NCBI RefSeq assembly: GCF_011881725.1
Contig: NZ_JAATUR010000038.1
Coordinates: 1 to 45,205, forward strand
DNA: 45,205 bases
DNA from: Escherichia coli
GTDB lineage: Bacteria > Pseudomonadota > Gammaproteobacteria > Enterobacterales > Enterobacteriaceae
Reading direction: 5' to 3'
Positions 30,802 to 40,649 of the stretch are shown piece by piece (positions within the stretch are counted from its first letter, which is position 1; each line of letters begins with the position of its first letter). The translations under genes and the position numbers were made by a program. The notes below the pieces were generated by a model. That model ran no database searches and was not told the DNA's origin. It was given only the letters and a program-made list of their open reading frames with translations.

Positions 30802-31083
30802 TCAGATCTCCAGGCTTGCTTGAATGTCTTCATCATGGCAGGCGATACCACAGAAAACTTCCGGCTTCCCCGTTGAGCATTCCCATAAACTCAGATTCTG
30901 CGAGACTTAACGGAAAATATGAGTTTTCGGGAGTAAATTGCCTGAAAAGCAGAGTTATCGACACCCAGGTGTTCGGACGGTCCTCTCGTCCTCTTGGGGA
31001 GAAGGCGAAAACCGTGCTCCCATTCGCAGTCATCTTCCCCTACTCCTGCCATAATTCTGATATTCCAGGAAAGAGAGCCATCC
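30802..31083. promoter_or_regulatory. melA-melR divergent control region with MelR-like sites
   Basis: Two related 17-18 base elements lie inverted to each other: ATTCCCATAAACTCAGA (30879-30895) and, read on the minus strand, TTACTCCCGAAAACTCAT (30919-30936). They share the CTCCC/TTCCC and AAACTCA cores and sit about 80-135 bases upstream of melA, where MelR sites are known in K-12. CRP also acts here in K-12; I could not fix its site. Confidence 0.6.
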
Positions 31084-31992
31084 ATGAATACAGATACCTT
31101 TATGTGCAGCAGCGACGAAAAACAGACCCGAAGTCCGCTGTCTCTGTACTCGGAATACCAACGGATGGAGATTGAGTTTCGCGCACCACATGTCATGCCC
31201 ACCAGCCACTGGCATGGTCAGGTCGAAGTGAATGTGCCTTTCGATGGCGATGTGGAATATCTCATCAACAATGAAAAAGTGAATATCAAACAGGGCCATA
31301 TCACGCTGTTTTGGGCCTGTACGCCACATCAGCTCACAGGCACAGGAACCTGTCAGAGCATGGCAATTTTTAATCTGCCGATGCATCTGTTTCTCTCCTG
31401 GCCGCTGGATAAAGACCTTATAAACCATGTGACCCACGGAATGGTGATAAAATCACTTTCTACACAGCAACTTAGCCCATTTGAAGTGCGCCGCTGGCAG
31501 CAGGAATTAAACAGTCCGAACGAGCAAATTCGACAGCTCGCCATTGATGAAATTGGCCTGATGCTCAAGCGATTTAGCCTCTCCGGCTGGGAACCGATTC
31601 TGGTCAATAAAACCTCACGTACGCACAAGAACAGTGTCTCGCGCCATGCACAGTTTTATGTCAGCCAGATGCTGGAGTTTATTGCGGAAAACTATGATCA
31701 AGCGCTAACCATCAACGACGTGGCTGAGCACGTCAAACTTAACGCCAACTATGCGATGGGGATATTTCAGCGGGTAATGCAATTGACGATGAAACAGTAC
31801 ATTACGGCGATGCGCATCAACCACGTTCGCGCATTACTAAGCGATACCGATAAAAGTATTCTCGATATTGCCCTGACGGCAGGCTTTCGTTCGAGTAGTC
31901 GTTTTTACAGCACTTTCGGCAAATATGTCGGCATGTCACCGCAAAAATACCGCAAACTTAGCCAACAACGCCTCCAGATGCTTCCCGGTTAA
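31084..31992 (+). CDS. melR: MelR, AraC-family melibiose regulator
   Basis: MelR activates melAB with melibiose and represses its own promoter. It is 302 residues from ATG 31084 (MNTDTFMCSSDEKQ), with AAAGAGAG upstream; the frame is open for 30 more codons but that part belongs to the promoter. The N-terminal cupin-like sensor includes MPTSHWHGQVEVN (about 38-50). The C-terminal AraC-type DNA-binding domain (about 195-295) shows two helix-turn-helix units, TINDVAEHVKLNANYAMGIFQ and SILDIALTAGFRSSSRFYSTF. The gene looks intact although the transporter of its regulon is missing. Confidence 0.96.
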   Translation: MNTDTFMCSSDEKQTRSPLSLYSEYQRMEIEFRAPHVMPTSHWHGQVEVNVPFDGDVEYLINNEKVNIKQGHITLFWACTPHQLTGTGTCQSMAIFNLPMHLFLSWPLDKDLINHVTHGMVIKSLSTQQLSPFEVRRWQQELNSPNEQIRQLAIDEIGLMLKRFSLSGWEPILVNKTSRTHKNSVSRHAQFYVSQMLEFIAENYDQALTINDVAEHVKLNANYAMGIFQRVMQLTMKQYITAMRINHVRALLSDTDKSILDIALTAGFRSSSRFYSTFGKYVGMSPQKYRKLSQQRLQMLPG

Positions 31993-32190
31993 AGATGATA
32001 TCAGTATCAGCCAAAAAAATAGTTTAGCTGTCGATAATAAGCAGTTGAAATAAATCAAAATGCTCACATAACACATTGTTTATAAATATAAACATTTAAA
32101 AAATGCTTGTTTTTCGTGCGCTTTACAGCCTGAAAAGGCCGGAAGATACTTGCCCGCAACGAAGATTCCTTCATAACCGGGTAAGCAACG

Positions 32191-34458
32191 ATGAAAGTAT
32201 TAATTGTTGAAAGTGAGTTTCTCCATCAGGACACCTGGGTCGGTAGCGCCGTAGAGCGTCTGGCAGATGCTTTAAGTCAGCAAAATGCTACCGTGATTAA
32301 ATCCACCTCCTTTGATGATGGTTTTGCCATTCTCTCTTCAAATGAAGCCATTGACTGCCTGATGTTCAGCTATCAAATGGAACATCCGGACGAACATCAA
32401 AACGTCAGACAATTGATCGGTAAGCTTCATGAGCGCCAACAAAACGTGCCGGTCTTCTTATTAGGCGATCGGGAAAAAACCCTCGCCGCAATGGACCGCG
32501 ACCTGCTGGAGCTTGTCGATGAATTCGCCTGGATTCTGGAAGATACCGCCGACTTTATCGCCGGACGCGCCATCGCCGCGATGACCCGCTACCGTCAGCA
32601 GCTATTGCCGCCACTGTTCAGCGCGCTGATGAAATATAGCGACATCCATGAATATTCCTGGGCCGCACCGGGCCACCAGGGCGGTGTTGGCTTTACCAAA
32701 ACACCTGCCGGACGTTTCTACCATGATTATTATGGTGAAAACCTGTTCCGCACTGACATGGGCATCGAACGAACTTCCCTCGGTTCTTTGCTTGACCATA
32801 CTGGCGCATTTGGCGAAAGCGAAAAATATGCCGCGCGCGTATTTGGTGCCGATCGCTCCTGGTCTGTCGTGGTCGGGACTTCCGGCTCTAACCGTACCAT
32901 CATGCAGGCTTGCATGACCGATAACGACGTGGTGGTGGTTGACCGTAACTGTCACAAATCCATCGAGCAAGGCTTAATGCTGACTGGCGCGAAACCGGTC
33001 TACATGGTGCCAAGCCGCAACCGCTACGGCATTATCGGGCCAATCTACCCGCAGGAAATGCAGCCTGAAACTTTACAGAAGAAAATTAGCGAAAGCCCGT
33101 TGACCAAAGATAAAGTCGGGCAAAAACCCTCTTACTGCGTGGTAACCAACTGCACCTATGACGGCGTATGCTATAACGCCAAAGAAGCACAGGAACTGCT
33201 GGAAAAAACCTCCGATCGTCTGCACTTCGACGAAGCCTGGTACGGTTATGCGCGTTTCAACCCAATCTATGCCGATCACTATGCCATGCGCGGCGAACCT
33301 GGCGATCACAACGGCCCAACCGTTTTTGCTACCCACTCCACCCACAAACTGCTGAATGCGCTGTCACAGGCGTCTTATATTCATGTACGTGAAGGTCGTG
33401 GCGCAATTAACTTCTCCCGCTTTAATCAGGCATACATGATGCATGCCACCACTTCCCCGTTTTATGCCATCTGCGCATCAAACGATGTGGCTGTATCGAT
33501 GATGGACGGCAACAGCGGCCTGTCGCTGACTCAGGAAGTGATCGACGAGGCGGTCGATTTCCGCCAGGCAATGGCGCGGTTGTATAAAGAATTTACTGAC
33601 GAAGGAAGCTGGTTCTTTAAACCGTGGAATAAAGAAGTGGTGACCGACCCGGAAACTGGCAAAACCTATGACTTTGCCGATGCGCCGAGCAAACTGCTGA
33701 CCACCGTTCAGGACTGCTGGGTGATGCATCCAGGCGAAAGCTGGCACGGCTTTAAAGATATCCCAGACAACTGGAGCATGCTCGACCCGATTAAAGTCAG
33801 CATTCTCGCACCTGGGATGGGAGACGACGGCGAGCTGGAAGAGACTGGCGTACCTGCCGCATTGGTCACCGCTTGGCTTGGTCGTCACGGCATTGTGCCA
33901 ACCCGCACCACTGACTTCCAGATTATGTTCCTGTTCTCAATGGGGGTAACCCGTGGGAAATGGGGAACGCTGGTTAACACCCTTTGTTCCTTCAAACGCC
34001 ACTACGACGCCAACACACCGCTGGCACAGGTGATGCCGGAACTTGTTGAACAATACCCTGACACTTACGCGAACATGGGGATTCACGATCTGGGCGACAC
34101 CATGTTTGCCTGGTTGAAAGAAAACAACCCAGGCGAACGGTTGAATGAAGCCTATTCCGGACTGCCGGTGGCGGAAATCACCCCACGTGAAGCGTACAAC
34201 GCGATTGTCGATAACAACGTCGAGTTGGTATCAATTGATAATCTACCAGGACGTATCGCGGCGAACTCAGTTATCCCATATCCGCCAGGAATCCCAATGC
34301 TGCTGTCTGGCGAAAACTTCGGCGATAAAAACAGTCCGCAGGTAAGCTATTTACGTTCGCTACAATCCTGGGATCATCATTTCCCTGGTTTCGAACACGA
34401 AACTGAAGGTACCGAAATTATTGACGGTATTTACCACGTGATGTGTGTGAAAGCGTAA
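32191..34458 (+). CDS. adiA: AdiA, acid-inducible arginine decarboxylase
   Basis: AdiA converts arginine to agmatine plus CO2, consuming a proton; with AdiC it forms the arginine-dependent acid resistance system. The 755-residue protein has an N-terminal wing domain (1-130), a PLP fold-type I core starting with WAAPGHQGGVGF (about 155), cofactor contact VVGTSGSNRT near 230, and the PLP Lys in THSTHKLLNALSQASYI (about 386). It is homologous to CadA in this window, but clearly distinct in sequence. The cytosolic enzyme is a decamer. It is followed by adiY and adiC, which have separate promoters. Confidence 0.98.
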   Translation: MKVLIVESEFLHQDTWVGSAVERLADALSQQNATVIKSTSFDDGFAILSSNEAIDCLMFSYQMEHPDEHQNVRQLIGKLHERQQNVPVFLLGDREKTLAAMDRDLLELVDEFAWILEDTADFIAGRAIAAMTRYRQQLLPPLFSALMKYSDIHEYSWAAPGHQGGVGFTKTPAGRFYHDYYGENLFRTDMGIERTSLGSLLDHTGAFGESEKYAARVFGADRSWSVVVGTSGSNRTIMQACMTDNDVVVVDRNCHKSIEQGLMLTGAKPVYMVPSRNRYGIIGPIYPQEMQPETLQKKISESPLTKDKVGQKPSYCVVTNCTYDGVCYNAKEAQELLEKTSDRLHFDEAWYGYARFNPIYADHYAMRGEPGDHNGPTVFATHSTHKLLNALSQASYIHVREGRGAINFSRFNQAYMMHATTSPFYAICASNDVAVSMMDGNSGLSLTQEVIDEAVDFRQAMARLYKEFTDEGSWFFKPWNKEVVTDPETGKTYDFADAPSKLLTTVQDCWVMHPGESWHGFKDIPDNWSMLDPIKVSILAPGMGDDGELEETGVPAALVTAWLGRHGIVPTRTTDFQIMFLFSMGVTRGKWGTLVNTLCSFKRHYDANTPLAQVMPELVEQYPDTYANMGIHDLGDTMFAWLKENNPGERLNEAYSGLPVAEITPREAYNAIVDNNVELVSIDNLPGRIAANSVIPYPPGIPMLLSGENFGDKNSPQVSYLRSLQSWDHHFPGFEHETEGTEIIDGIYHVMCVKA

Positions 34459-34791
34459 CCACTATTCCGCTGAAGGCGTAATTGTTTAAATAACATTACG
34501 CCGCCTGGCTTGAGGCCTTTTGAGTATGACAACGTTTCCATAAAAATTGCTGCAAACAAAAATGTCATACTTTTTGCGCGGTCCCACCCCGCGCTTTTTT
34601 TGCCTGTTATTTACACTTTTTCAGTATGTAAAAATTTTTGTACATGAGAAATTACTATAAAAATTTGTAATATTAGTAAAACACGTTATTTTTATGCATG
34701 TTTTGATTCGTCATACAATTATATAACCATTTCCCGGTATCGCACTGTCTTGGCGAAAATGGGACTTTTATTTGCATTCAGGAGTACATGT
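34459..34791 (+). other. adiA-adiY intergenic region
   Basis: This 333-base region has an inverted repeat GGCGTAAT (34475-34482) / ATTACGCC (34495-34502) followed by a short hairpin GCCT-GGCTTG-AGGC with CTTTT, and then a clear terminator at 34576. The part after 34602 is very AT-rich, as expected for the H-NS-affected adiY promoter. No further gene is seen. Confidence 0.6.
34576..34601 (+). terminator. rho-independent terminator downstream of adiA
   Basis: The stem GCGCGG / CCGCGC with loop TCCCACC is followed by T7. It lies about 118 bases past the adiA stop, so a shorter upstream hairpin may be the first stop signal. Confidence 0.85.
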
Positions 34792-35553
34792 ATGAGGATT
34801 TGCAGCGACCAACCTTGTATTGTTTTATTGACTGAAAAAGATGTCTGGATAAGGGTGAATGGGAAAGAACCTATAAGCCTGAAGGCTAACCACATGGCGT
34901 TATTAAGTTGTGAAAATAATATTATTGATGTCTCCTCACTTAATAACACTTTGGTTGCGCATATTAGTCACGACATCATCAAAGACTACCTCCGTTTTCT
35001 GAATAAAGATCTCTCAAAAATACCCGTCTGGCAACGTAGCGCACCCCCAGTTCTGACCTTACCATGCCTTACACAAGACATCTTTCGCGTCGCTGCGCAA
35101 CATAGCAGGATGCCCGCTGAAACAGAGTCAGAAAAAGAGCGCACTCGTGCATTATTATTCACTGTGCTATCACGCTTTCTCGACAGTAAAAAATTCCTTT
35201 CGCTTATGATGCATATGTTACGCAATTGTGTAAGTGATAGTGTTTATCAAATAATTGAAAGCGATATTCATAAAGACTGGAATCTTAGTATGGTAGCCAG
35301 CTGTTTATGTCTTAGCCCCAGTTTGTTAAAGAAAAAACTGAAAAGTGAAAACACCAGTTATAGCCAAATAATCACCACCTGCCGCATGCGTTATGCCGTA
35401 AATGAATTAATGATGAACGGTAAAAATATCTCACAAGTATCACAATCATGCGGTTATAACAGCACGTCTTACTTTATTTCTGTCTTCAAAGACTTTTATG
35501 GTATGACGCCGCTACATTATGTTAGTCAGCACAGAGAACGTTCTTTCGCCTGA
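34792..35553 (+). CDS. adiY: AdiY, AraC-family activator of adi genes
   Basis: AdiY activates adiA and adiC under acid, anaerobic growth. It has 253 residues from ATG 34792, where AGGAG stands 7 bases upstream; the frame is open 14 codons further up. It belongs to the GadX/GadW/AppY group. The C-terminal DNA-binding domain (about 150-248) has two helix-turn-helix units, NLSMVASCLCLSPSLLKKKL and NISQVSQSCGYNSTSYFIS. The gene is AT-rich compared with its neighbours, typical of this regulator group. Confidence 0.95.
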   Translation: MRICSDQPCIVLLTEKDVWIRVNGKEPISLKANHMALLSCENNIIDVSSLNNTLVAHISHDIIKDYLRFLNKDLSKIPVWQRSAPPVLTLPCLTQDIFRVAAQHSRMPAETESEKERTRALLFTVLSRFLDSKKFLSLMMHMLRNCVSDSVYQIIESDIHKDWNLSMVASCLCLSPSLLKKKLKSENTSYSQIITTCRMRYAVNELMMNGKNISQVSQSCGYNSTSYFISVFKDFYGMTPLHYVSQHRERSFA

Positions 35554-35689
35554 TTTTTAACCTTAACGAAGAGCCATATTAATAACGGCATCAGCGATAA
35601 CCCGACCGAGAATAATTCAACTCGCTAAGGCAGGCGTATGATATGACGTAATTTATTGTCACGAAGTTCGCCTTCGCAGGAGTCTAATT

Positions 35690-37027
35690 ATGTCTTCGGA
35701 TGCTGATGCTCACAAAGTGGGCTTAATCCCCGTCACCTTAATGGTATCGGGGAATATCATGGGGTCAGGTGTCTTTCTGTTACCTGCAAACCTGGCTTCA
35801 ACTGGCGGGATTGCCATTTATGGATGGTTGGTGACGATTATCGGTGCTCTGGGGCTCTCGATGGTATACGCCAAAATGTCGTTCCTCGACCCCAGTCCTG
35901 GTGGTTCTTACGCCTACGCCCGTCGCTGCTTTGGGCCATTCCTCGGCTATCAAACCAACGTTCTCTACTGGCTGGCCTGCTGGATCGGTAATATCGCCAT
36001 GGTGGTCATTGGCGTGGGGTATTTAAGTTACTTCTTCCCGATTCTGAAAGATCCCTTGGTATTAACCATCACCTGCGTCGTGGTGCTGTGGATCTTCGTT
36101 CTGCTGAACATTGTCGGTCCGAAAATGATCACCCGCGTGCAGGCCGTTGCCACTGTGCTGGCGCTGATCCCCATCGTCGGGATTGCCGTATTTGGCTGGT
36201 TCTGGTTCCGTGGTGAAACTTATATGGCGGCATGGAATGTCAGCGGCCTGGGTACCTTCGGCGCGATTCAAAGTACCCTTAACGTTACGCTGTGGTCGTT
36301 TATCGGTGTGGAAAGTGCGTCCGTTGCAGCGGGCGTAGTGAAAAACCCGAAACGCAACGTCCCTATCGCCACCATTGGTGGGGTATTAATTGCTGCCGTT
36401 TGCTATGTGCTCTCTACCACCGCAATTATGGGGATGATCCCCAATGCCGCACTGCGCGTTTCCGCCTCCCCATTCGGTGATGCCGCACGGATGGCGCTGG
36501 GCGACACCGCCGGTGCCATTGTGTCCTTCTGCGCGGCAGCGGGTTGCTTAGGTTCACTGGGCGGCTGGACGTTGCTGGCAGGTCAAACGGCGAAAGCGGC
36601 TGCTGATGACGGGCTGTTCCCACCCATTTTTGCCCGCGTTAATAAAGCAGGTACACCTGTAGCGGGGCTGATTATCGTCGGTATTTTGATGACCATCTTC
36701 CAGCTCAGTAGCATTTCGCCAAACGCGACCAAAGAGTTCGGTCTGGTTTCTTCCGTATCGGTCATATTTACTCTGGTGCCATATCTTTACACCTGTGCGG
36801 CGTTACTGCTGCTCGGTCACGGTCACTTTGGTAAAGCGCGCCCGGCATATCTGGCAGTTACCACCATTGCCTTCCTTTACTGCATCTGGGCGGTGGTAGG
36901 TTCCGGCGCGAAAGAAGTCATGTGGTCATTTGTCACCCTGATGGTGATCACCGCCATGTATGCGTTGAATTACAACCGACTGCATAAAAATCCGTATCCC
37001 TTAGATGCCCCCATAAGCAAAGACTAA
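35690..37027 (+). CDS. adiC: AdiC, arginine/agmatine antiporter
   Basis: AdiC exchanges external arginine for internal agmatine and so exports a proton equivalent. The 445-residue APC-family protein begins [27 protein letters not shown]; the helix-1 GSG motif binds the substrate carboxylate. The helix-6 Trp gate is in [12 protein letters not shown] (about 200-210), matching Trp202 and Glu208 of the known structure. Twelve hydrophobic segments are visible. A ribosome site (GCAGGAG) precedes the ATG. A palindromic terminator follows that overlaps the control region of eptA. Confidence 0.97.
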
Positions 37028-37052
37028 TTCCCCTTATTACGGCAAACATAAT

Positions 37053-37087
37053 AGCCAACCTTAAGAACTTAAGGTTGGCTTAATTTT
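37053..37087 (+). terminator. adiC terminator
   Basis: AGCCAACCTTAAG (37053-37065) and CTTAAGGTTGGCT (37068-37080) form a perfect 13-bp inverted repeat with two bases between, followed by TAATTTT. It is 25 bases after the adiC stop. Confidence 0.85.
37068..37084 (+). promoter_or_regulatory. BasR (PmrA) box of eptA-basRS
   Basis: CTTAAG-GTTGG-CTTAAT fits the PmrA/BasR consensus of two direct YTTAAK half-sites separated by five bases. It lies 47 bases before the eptA ATG and is also the right arm of the adiC terminator. Confidence 0.85.
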
Positions 37088-37130
37088 GCTTTGCGATCAT
37101 ATGGGCACTTTGTTCGATGGAAACACCGTG

Positions 37131-38774
37131 ATGTTGAAGCGCCTTCTAAAAAGACCCTCTTTGAATGTTCTCGCCTGGCTATTACTGGCCGCTTTTTATA
37201 TCTCTATCTGCCTGAATATTGCCTTTTTTAAACAGGTATTGCAGGCGTTGCCGCTGGATTCGCTGCATAACGTACTGGTTTTCTTGTCGATGCCGGTCGT
37301 CGCCTTCAGCGTGATTAATATTGTCCTGACACTAAGCTCTTTCTTATGGCTTAATCGACCGCTGGCCTGCCTGTTTATCCTGGTCGGCGCGGCAGCACAA
37401 TATTTCATAATGACTTACGGCATCGTCATCGACCGCTCGATGATTGCCAATATTATTGACACCACACCGGCAGAAAGTTACGCCTTGATGACGCCGCAAA
37501 TGCTATTAACGCTGGGAGTCAGCGGCGTACTTGCTGCGTTCATTGCCTGCTGGATTAAAATCAAACCGGCCACCTCGCGCCTGCGTAGTGTTCTTTTCCG
37601 TGGAGCCAATATTCTGGTTTCTGTGCTGCTGATTTTGCTGGTCGCCGCGCTATTTTATAAAGACTACGCCTCGCTGTTTCGCAATAACAAAGAACTGGTG
37701 AAATCCTTAAGCCCGTCTAACAGCATTGTCGCCAGCTGGTCATGGTACTCCCACCAGCGTCTGGCAAATCTGCCGCTGGTGCGCATTGGTGAGGATGCTC
37801 ACCGCGCCCCGTTAATCCAAAACGAGAAACGTAAAAATCTGACCATCCTGATTGTCGGCGAAACCTCGCGGGCAGAGAACTTCTCCCTCAACGGCTACCC
37901 GCGTGAAACTAACCCGCGGCTGGCGAAAGATAACGTGGTCTATTTCCCCAACACCGCCTCTTGCGGAACGGCAACGGCGGTTTCCGTGCCGTGCATGTTC
38001 TCGGATATGCCGCGCGAGCATTACAAAGAAGAGCTGGCGCAGCATCAGGAAGGCGTGCTGGATATCATTCAGCGCGCGGGCATAAATGTGTTGTGGCATG
38101 ACAACGACGGCGGCTGCAAAGGTGTCTGCGACCGCGTACCTCACCAGAACGTCACCGCACTTAACCTACCTGGTCAGTGTATCAACGGCGAATGCTATGA
38201 CGAAGTGCTGTTCCACGGGCTGGAAGAGTACATCAATAACCTGCAAGGTGATGGCGTGATTGTCTTACACACCATCGGTAGCCACGGTCCGACCTATTAC
38301 AACCGCTACCCTCCGCAGTTCAGGAAATTTACCCCGACCTGCGACACTAACGAGATCCAGACCTGTACCAAAGAGCAACTGGTCAATACCTACGACAATA
38401 CGCTGCTCTATGTTGACTATATTGTTGATAAAGCGATTAATCTGCTGAAAGAACATCAGGATAAATTTACCACCAGCCTGGTTTATCTTTCTGATCACGG
38501 TGAATCGTTAGGTGAAAATGGCATTTATCTGCACGGTTTGCCTTATGCCATCGCCCCGGATAGCCAAAAACAGGTGCCAATGCTGCTGTGGCTGTCGGAG
38601 GATTATCAAAAACGGTATCAGGTTGATCAGAGCTGTCTGCAGAAACAAGCGCAAACGCAACACTATTCACAAGACAATTTATTCTCCACGCTATTGGGAT
38701 TAACTGGCGTTGAGACGAAGTATTACCAGGCCGCGGATGATATTCTGCAAACTTGCAGGAGAGTGACTGAATGA
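37131..38774 (+). CDS. eptA: EptA, lipid A phosphoethanolamine transferase
   Basis: EptA transfers phosphoethanolamine from phosphatidylethanolamine to lipid A phosphates, lowering surface charge and giving polymyxin resistance. It has 547 residues from ATG 37131 ([13 protein letters not shown]); an upstream in-frame start 15 codons earlier falls in the promoter. Five membrane helices occupy about 10-180, then a periplasmic sulfatase-fold domain follows. Zinc and nucleophile residues are visible: Glu in [20 protein letters not shown] (about 240), the acceptor Thr in [13 protein letters not shown] (about 280), and Asp-His in [17 protein letters not shown] (about 450). It is the first gene of eptA-basR-basS; the stop overlaps basR by four bases. 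Confidence 0.96.
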   Translation: MLKRLLKRPSLNVLAWLLLAAFYISICLNIAFFKQVLQALPLDSLHNVLVFLSMPVVAFSVINIVLTLSSFLWLNRPLACLFILVGAAAQYFIMTYGIVIDRSMIANIIDTTPAESYALMTPQMLLTLGVSGVLAAFIACWIKIKPATSRLRSVLFRGANILVSVLLILLVAALFYKDYASLFRNNKELVKSLSPSNSIVASWSWYSHQRLANLPLVRIGEDAHRAPLIQNEKRKNLTILIVGETSRAENFSLNGYPRETNPRLAKDNVVYFPNTASCGTATAVSVPCMFSDMPREHYKEELAQHQEGVLDIIQRAGINVLWHDNDGGCKGVCDRVPHQNVTALNLPGQCINGECYDEVLFHGLEEYINNLQGDGVIVLHTIGSHGPTYYNRYPPQFRKFTPTCDTNEIQTCTKEQLVNTYDNTLLYVDYIVDKAINLLKEHQDKFTTSLVYLSDHGESLGENGIYLHGLPYAIAPDSQKQVPMLLWLSEDYQKRYQVDQSCLQKQAQTQHYSQDNLFSTLLGLTGVETKYYQAADDILQTCRRVTE

Positions 38775-39439
38775 AAATTCTGATTGTTGAAGACGATACG
38801 CTGTTATTGCAGGGGCTGATTCTGGCGGCGCAAACCGAAGGTTATGCGTGCGATGGTGTTACTACCGCACGGATGGCGGAACAAAGCCTGGAAGCCGGGC
38901 ACTACAGCCTGGTCGTACTGGATTTAGGTTTACCCGATGAAGATGGGCTGCATTTCCTCGCCCGCATCCGGCAGAAAAAATACACACTTCCAGTCCTGAT
39001 CCTCACCGCCAGGGATACGCTGACCGACAAAATCGCCGGGCTGGATGTCGGGGCTGACGACTATCTGGTGAAACCTTTTGCGCTGGAAGAGTTGCACGCC
39101 CGCATCCGTGCCCTACTGAGACGCCATAATAATCAGGGCGAAAGTGAGCTGATTGTTGGCAATCTGACGATGAATATGGGGCGTCGTCAGGTATGGATGG
39201 ACGGTGAAGAGTTGATTCTCACCCCCAAAGAGTATGCTCTGCTGTCACGGTTAATGCTCAAAGCGGGCAGTCCGGTGCATCGGGAAATTCTCTACAACGA
39301 CATCTATAACTGGGACAACGAACCCTCGACCAACACCCTGGAAGTGCATATCCATAACCTACGCGACAAAGTGGGTAAAGCCCGTATCCGCACCGTGCGC
39401 GGCTTTGGCTATATGCTGGTCGCTAATGAGGAGCACTAA
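38771..39439 (+). CDS. basR: BasR (PmrA), response regulator
   Basis: This 222-residue OmpR-type regulator has a receiver with VEDD near 7-9 and phospho-acceptor Asp51 in [12 protein letters not shown], then a winged-helix DNA-binding domain (about 125-220) with [13 protein letters not shown] and [10 protein letters not shown]. BasS activates it on high iron or aluminium, mildly acid pH, or by cross-talk from PmrD. It binds direct YTTAAK repeats; two such boxes are seen in this window, at eptA and at pmrR. Its ATG overlaps the eptA stop (ATGA). Confidence 0.97.
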   Translation: MKILIVEDDTLLLQGLILAAQTEGYACDGVTTARMAEQSLEAGHYSLVVLDLGLPDEDGLHFLARIRQKKYTLPVLILTARDTLTDKIAGLDVGADDYLVKPFALEELHARIRALLRRHNNQGESELIVGNLTMNMGRRQVWMDGEELILTPKEYALLSRLMLKAGSPVHREILYNDIYNWDNEPSTNTLEVHIHNLRDKVGKARIRTVRGFGYMLVANEEH

Positions 39440-39448
39440 TTGAATCTG

Positions 39449-40540
39449 ATGCGTTTTCTGCACCGACCAATGTCGCTGCGTCAACGGCTGATATTGACCA
39501 TTGGGGCCATTTTGCTGGTGTTTGAGCTGATCAGCGTCTTCTGGCTATGGCATGAAAGTACCGAACAAATCCAGCTGTTTGAGCAGGCGCTACGCGATAA
39601 TCGCAACAACGATCGCCACATCATGCGTGAGATCCGCGAGGCGGTCGCCAGCCTGATTGTCCCCGGCGTCTTTATGGTCAGCCTGACGCTATTTATCTGC
39701 TATCAGGCGGTGCATCGCATCACCCGCCCGCTGGCGGAGCTGCAAAAAGAGCTGGAAGCGCGCACCGCCGACAACTTAACGCCCATTGCCATTCATAGCG
39801 CCACACTGGAAATCGAAGCGGTGGTTTCTGCGTTGAACGATCTGGTCAGCCGCCTGACCAGCACGCTGGATAACGAACGGTTGTTTACCGCGGACGTCGC
39901 GCACGAACTGCGAACACCACTGGCGGGGGTGCGTTTGCATCTGGAACTGCTGGCGAAAACGCACCACATTGATGTAGCACCGTTAGTGGCGCGGCTTGAT
40001 CAGATGATGGAGAGCGTTTCCCAGTTGTTGCAACTGGCGCGCGCCGGACAGTCATTTTCTTCCGGTAATTATCAACATGTAAAACTGCTGGAAGATGTCA
40101 TTCTACCCTCGTATGACGAACTCAGTACCATGCTCGACCAGCGCCAGCAAACCTTACTGTTGCCAGAAAGCGCCGCCGACATCACCGTTCAGGGCGACGC
40201 GACCCTGCTGCGGATGTTATTGCGAAACCTGGTAGAAAACGCCCATCGTTACAGCCCGCAAGGCAGCAACATAATGATTAAGCTGCAAGAAGATGGCGGT
40301 GCGGTAATGGCCGTTGAAGATGAAGGGCCGGGTATTGATGAGAGTAAATGCGGGGAGTTGAGTAAAGCGTTTGTACGAATGGATAGCCGCTATGGCGGAA
40401 TTGGCCTGGGGTTAAGTATTGTCAGCCGCATTACACAGTTGCATCACGGGCAGTTTTTCCTGCAAAACCGACAAGAGACTTCCGGCACGTGCGCCTGGAT
40501 ACGGCTGAAGAAAGATCAGTATGTGGCAAACCAGATATAA
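39449..40540 (+). CDS. basS: BasS (PmrB), sensor histidine kinase
   Basis: BasS senses ferric iron and low pH with a short periplasmic loop and phosphorylates BasR. I chose ATG 39449 (363 residues); a TTG at 39440 would add three. Two membrane helices lie at about 13-35 and 65-87, with the periplasmic loop between them containing the iron-binding ExxE-type stretch around residues 57-64 (MREIREAV). The phospho-His is in VAHELRTPLAG (about 152), the N-box is LLRNLVENAHRYS, and G boxes are EDEGPGI and GGIGLGLSIV. Its last 25 bases overlap the end of pmrR on the other strand. Confidence 0.95.
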   Translation: MRFLHRPMSLRQRLILTIGAILLVFELISVFWLWHESTEQIQLFEQALRDNRNNDRHIMREIREAVASLIVPGVFMVSLTLFICYQAVHRITRPLAELQKELEARTADNLTPIAIHSATLEIEAVVSALNDLVSRLTSTLDNERLFTADVAHELRTPLAGVRLHLELLAKTHHIDVAPLVARLDQMMESVSQLLQLARAGQSFSSGNYQHVKLLEDVILPSYDELSTMLDQRQQTLLLPESAADITVQGDATLLRMLLRNLVENAHRYSPQGSNIMIKLQEDGGAVMAVEDEGPGIDESKCGELSKAFVRMDSRYGGIGLGLSIVSRITQLHHGQFFLQNRQETSGTCAWIRLKKDQYVANQI

Positions 40541-40605
40541 AGAAAGCTGCTGACCACCAGCACGCTGAACACGGTAGTTAAACGTTCATAAACACGGTAT
40601 TTCAT
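40516..40605 (-). CDS. pmrR: PmrR, small membrane inhibitor of LpxT
   Basis: This 29-residue frame begins MKYRVYERLTTVF and ends YIWFATY, with TGA at 40516-40518. It is a single hydrophobic helix after a basic N-terminus. It matches PmrR, the BasR-induced peptide that inhibits LpxT and so frees lipid A for EptA. A strong ribosome site GGAGGAGAG precedes ATG at a spacing of about 4-8. A BasR box lies 45 bases upstream. The gene is convergent with basS and overlaps its last 25 bases. Such a short gene is often left out of annotations. Confidence 0.9.
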   Translation of the reverse strand: MKYRVYERLTTVFSVLVVSSFLYIWFATY

Positions 40606-40609
40606 TGCA

Positions 40610-40635
40610 CTCTCCTCCGTTAACCTGGAGGAGAG
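40610..40635 (-). promoter_or_regulatory. palindrome covering the pmrR ribosome-binding site
   Basis: On the minus strand CTCTCCTCC and GGAGGAGAG form a perfect 9-bp stem with loop AGGTTAAC. The right arm is the complete Shine-Dalgarno sequence of pmrR, four bases before the ATG. If the left arm is transcribed, the ribosome site would be closed. Confidence 0.8.
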
Positions 40636-40649
40636 TATGCACATCAGAG

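Noticed and set aside
15741..34458. Recent duplication of the cadA and adiA genes
   Set aside because: They share PLP motifs and fold, but the sequences are too different for a recent event; both are long-established E. coli genes.
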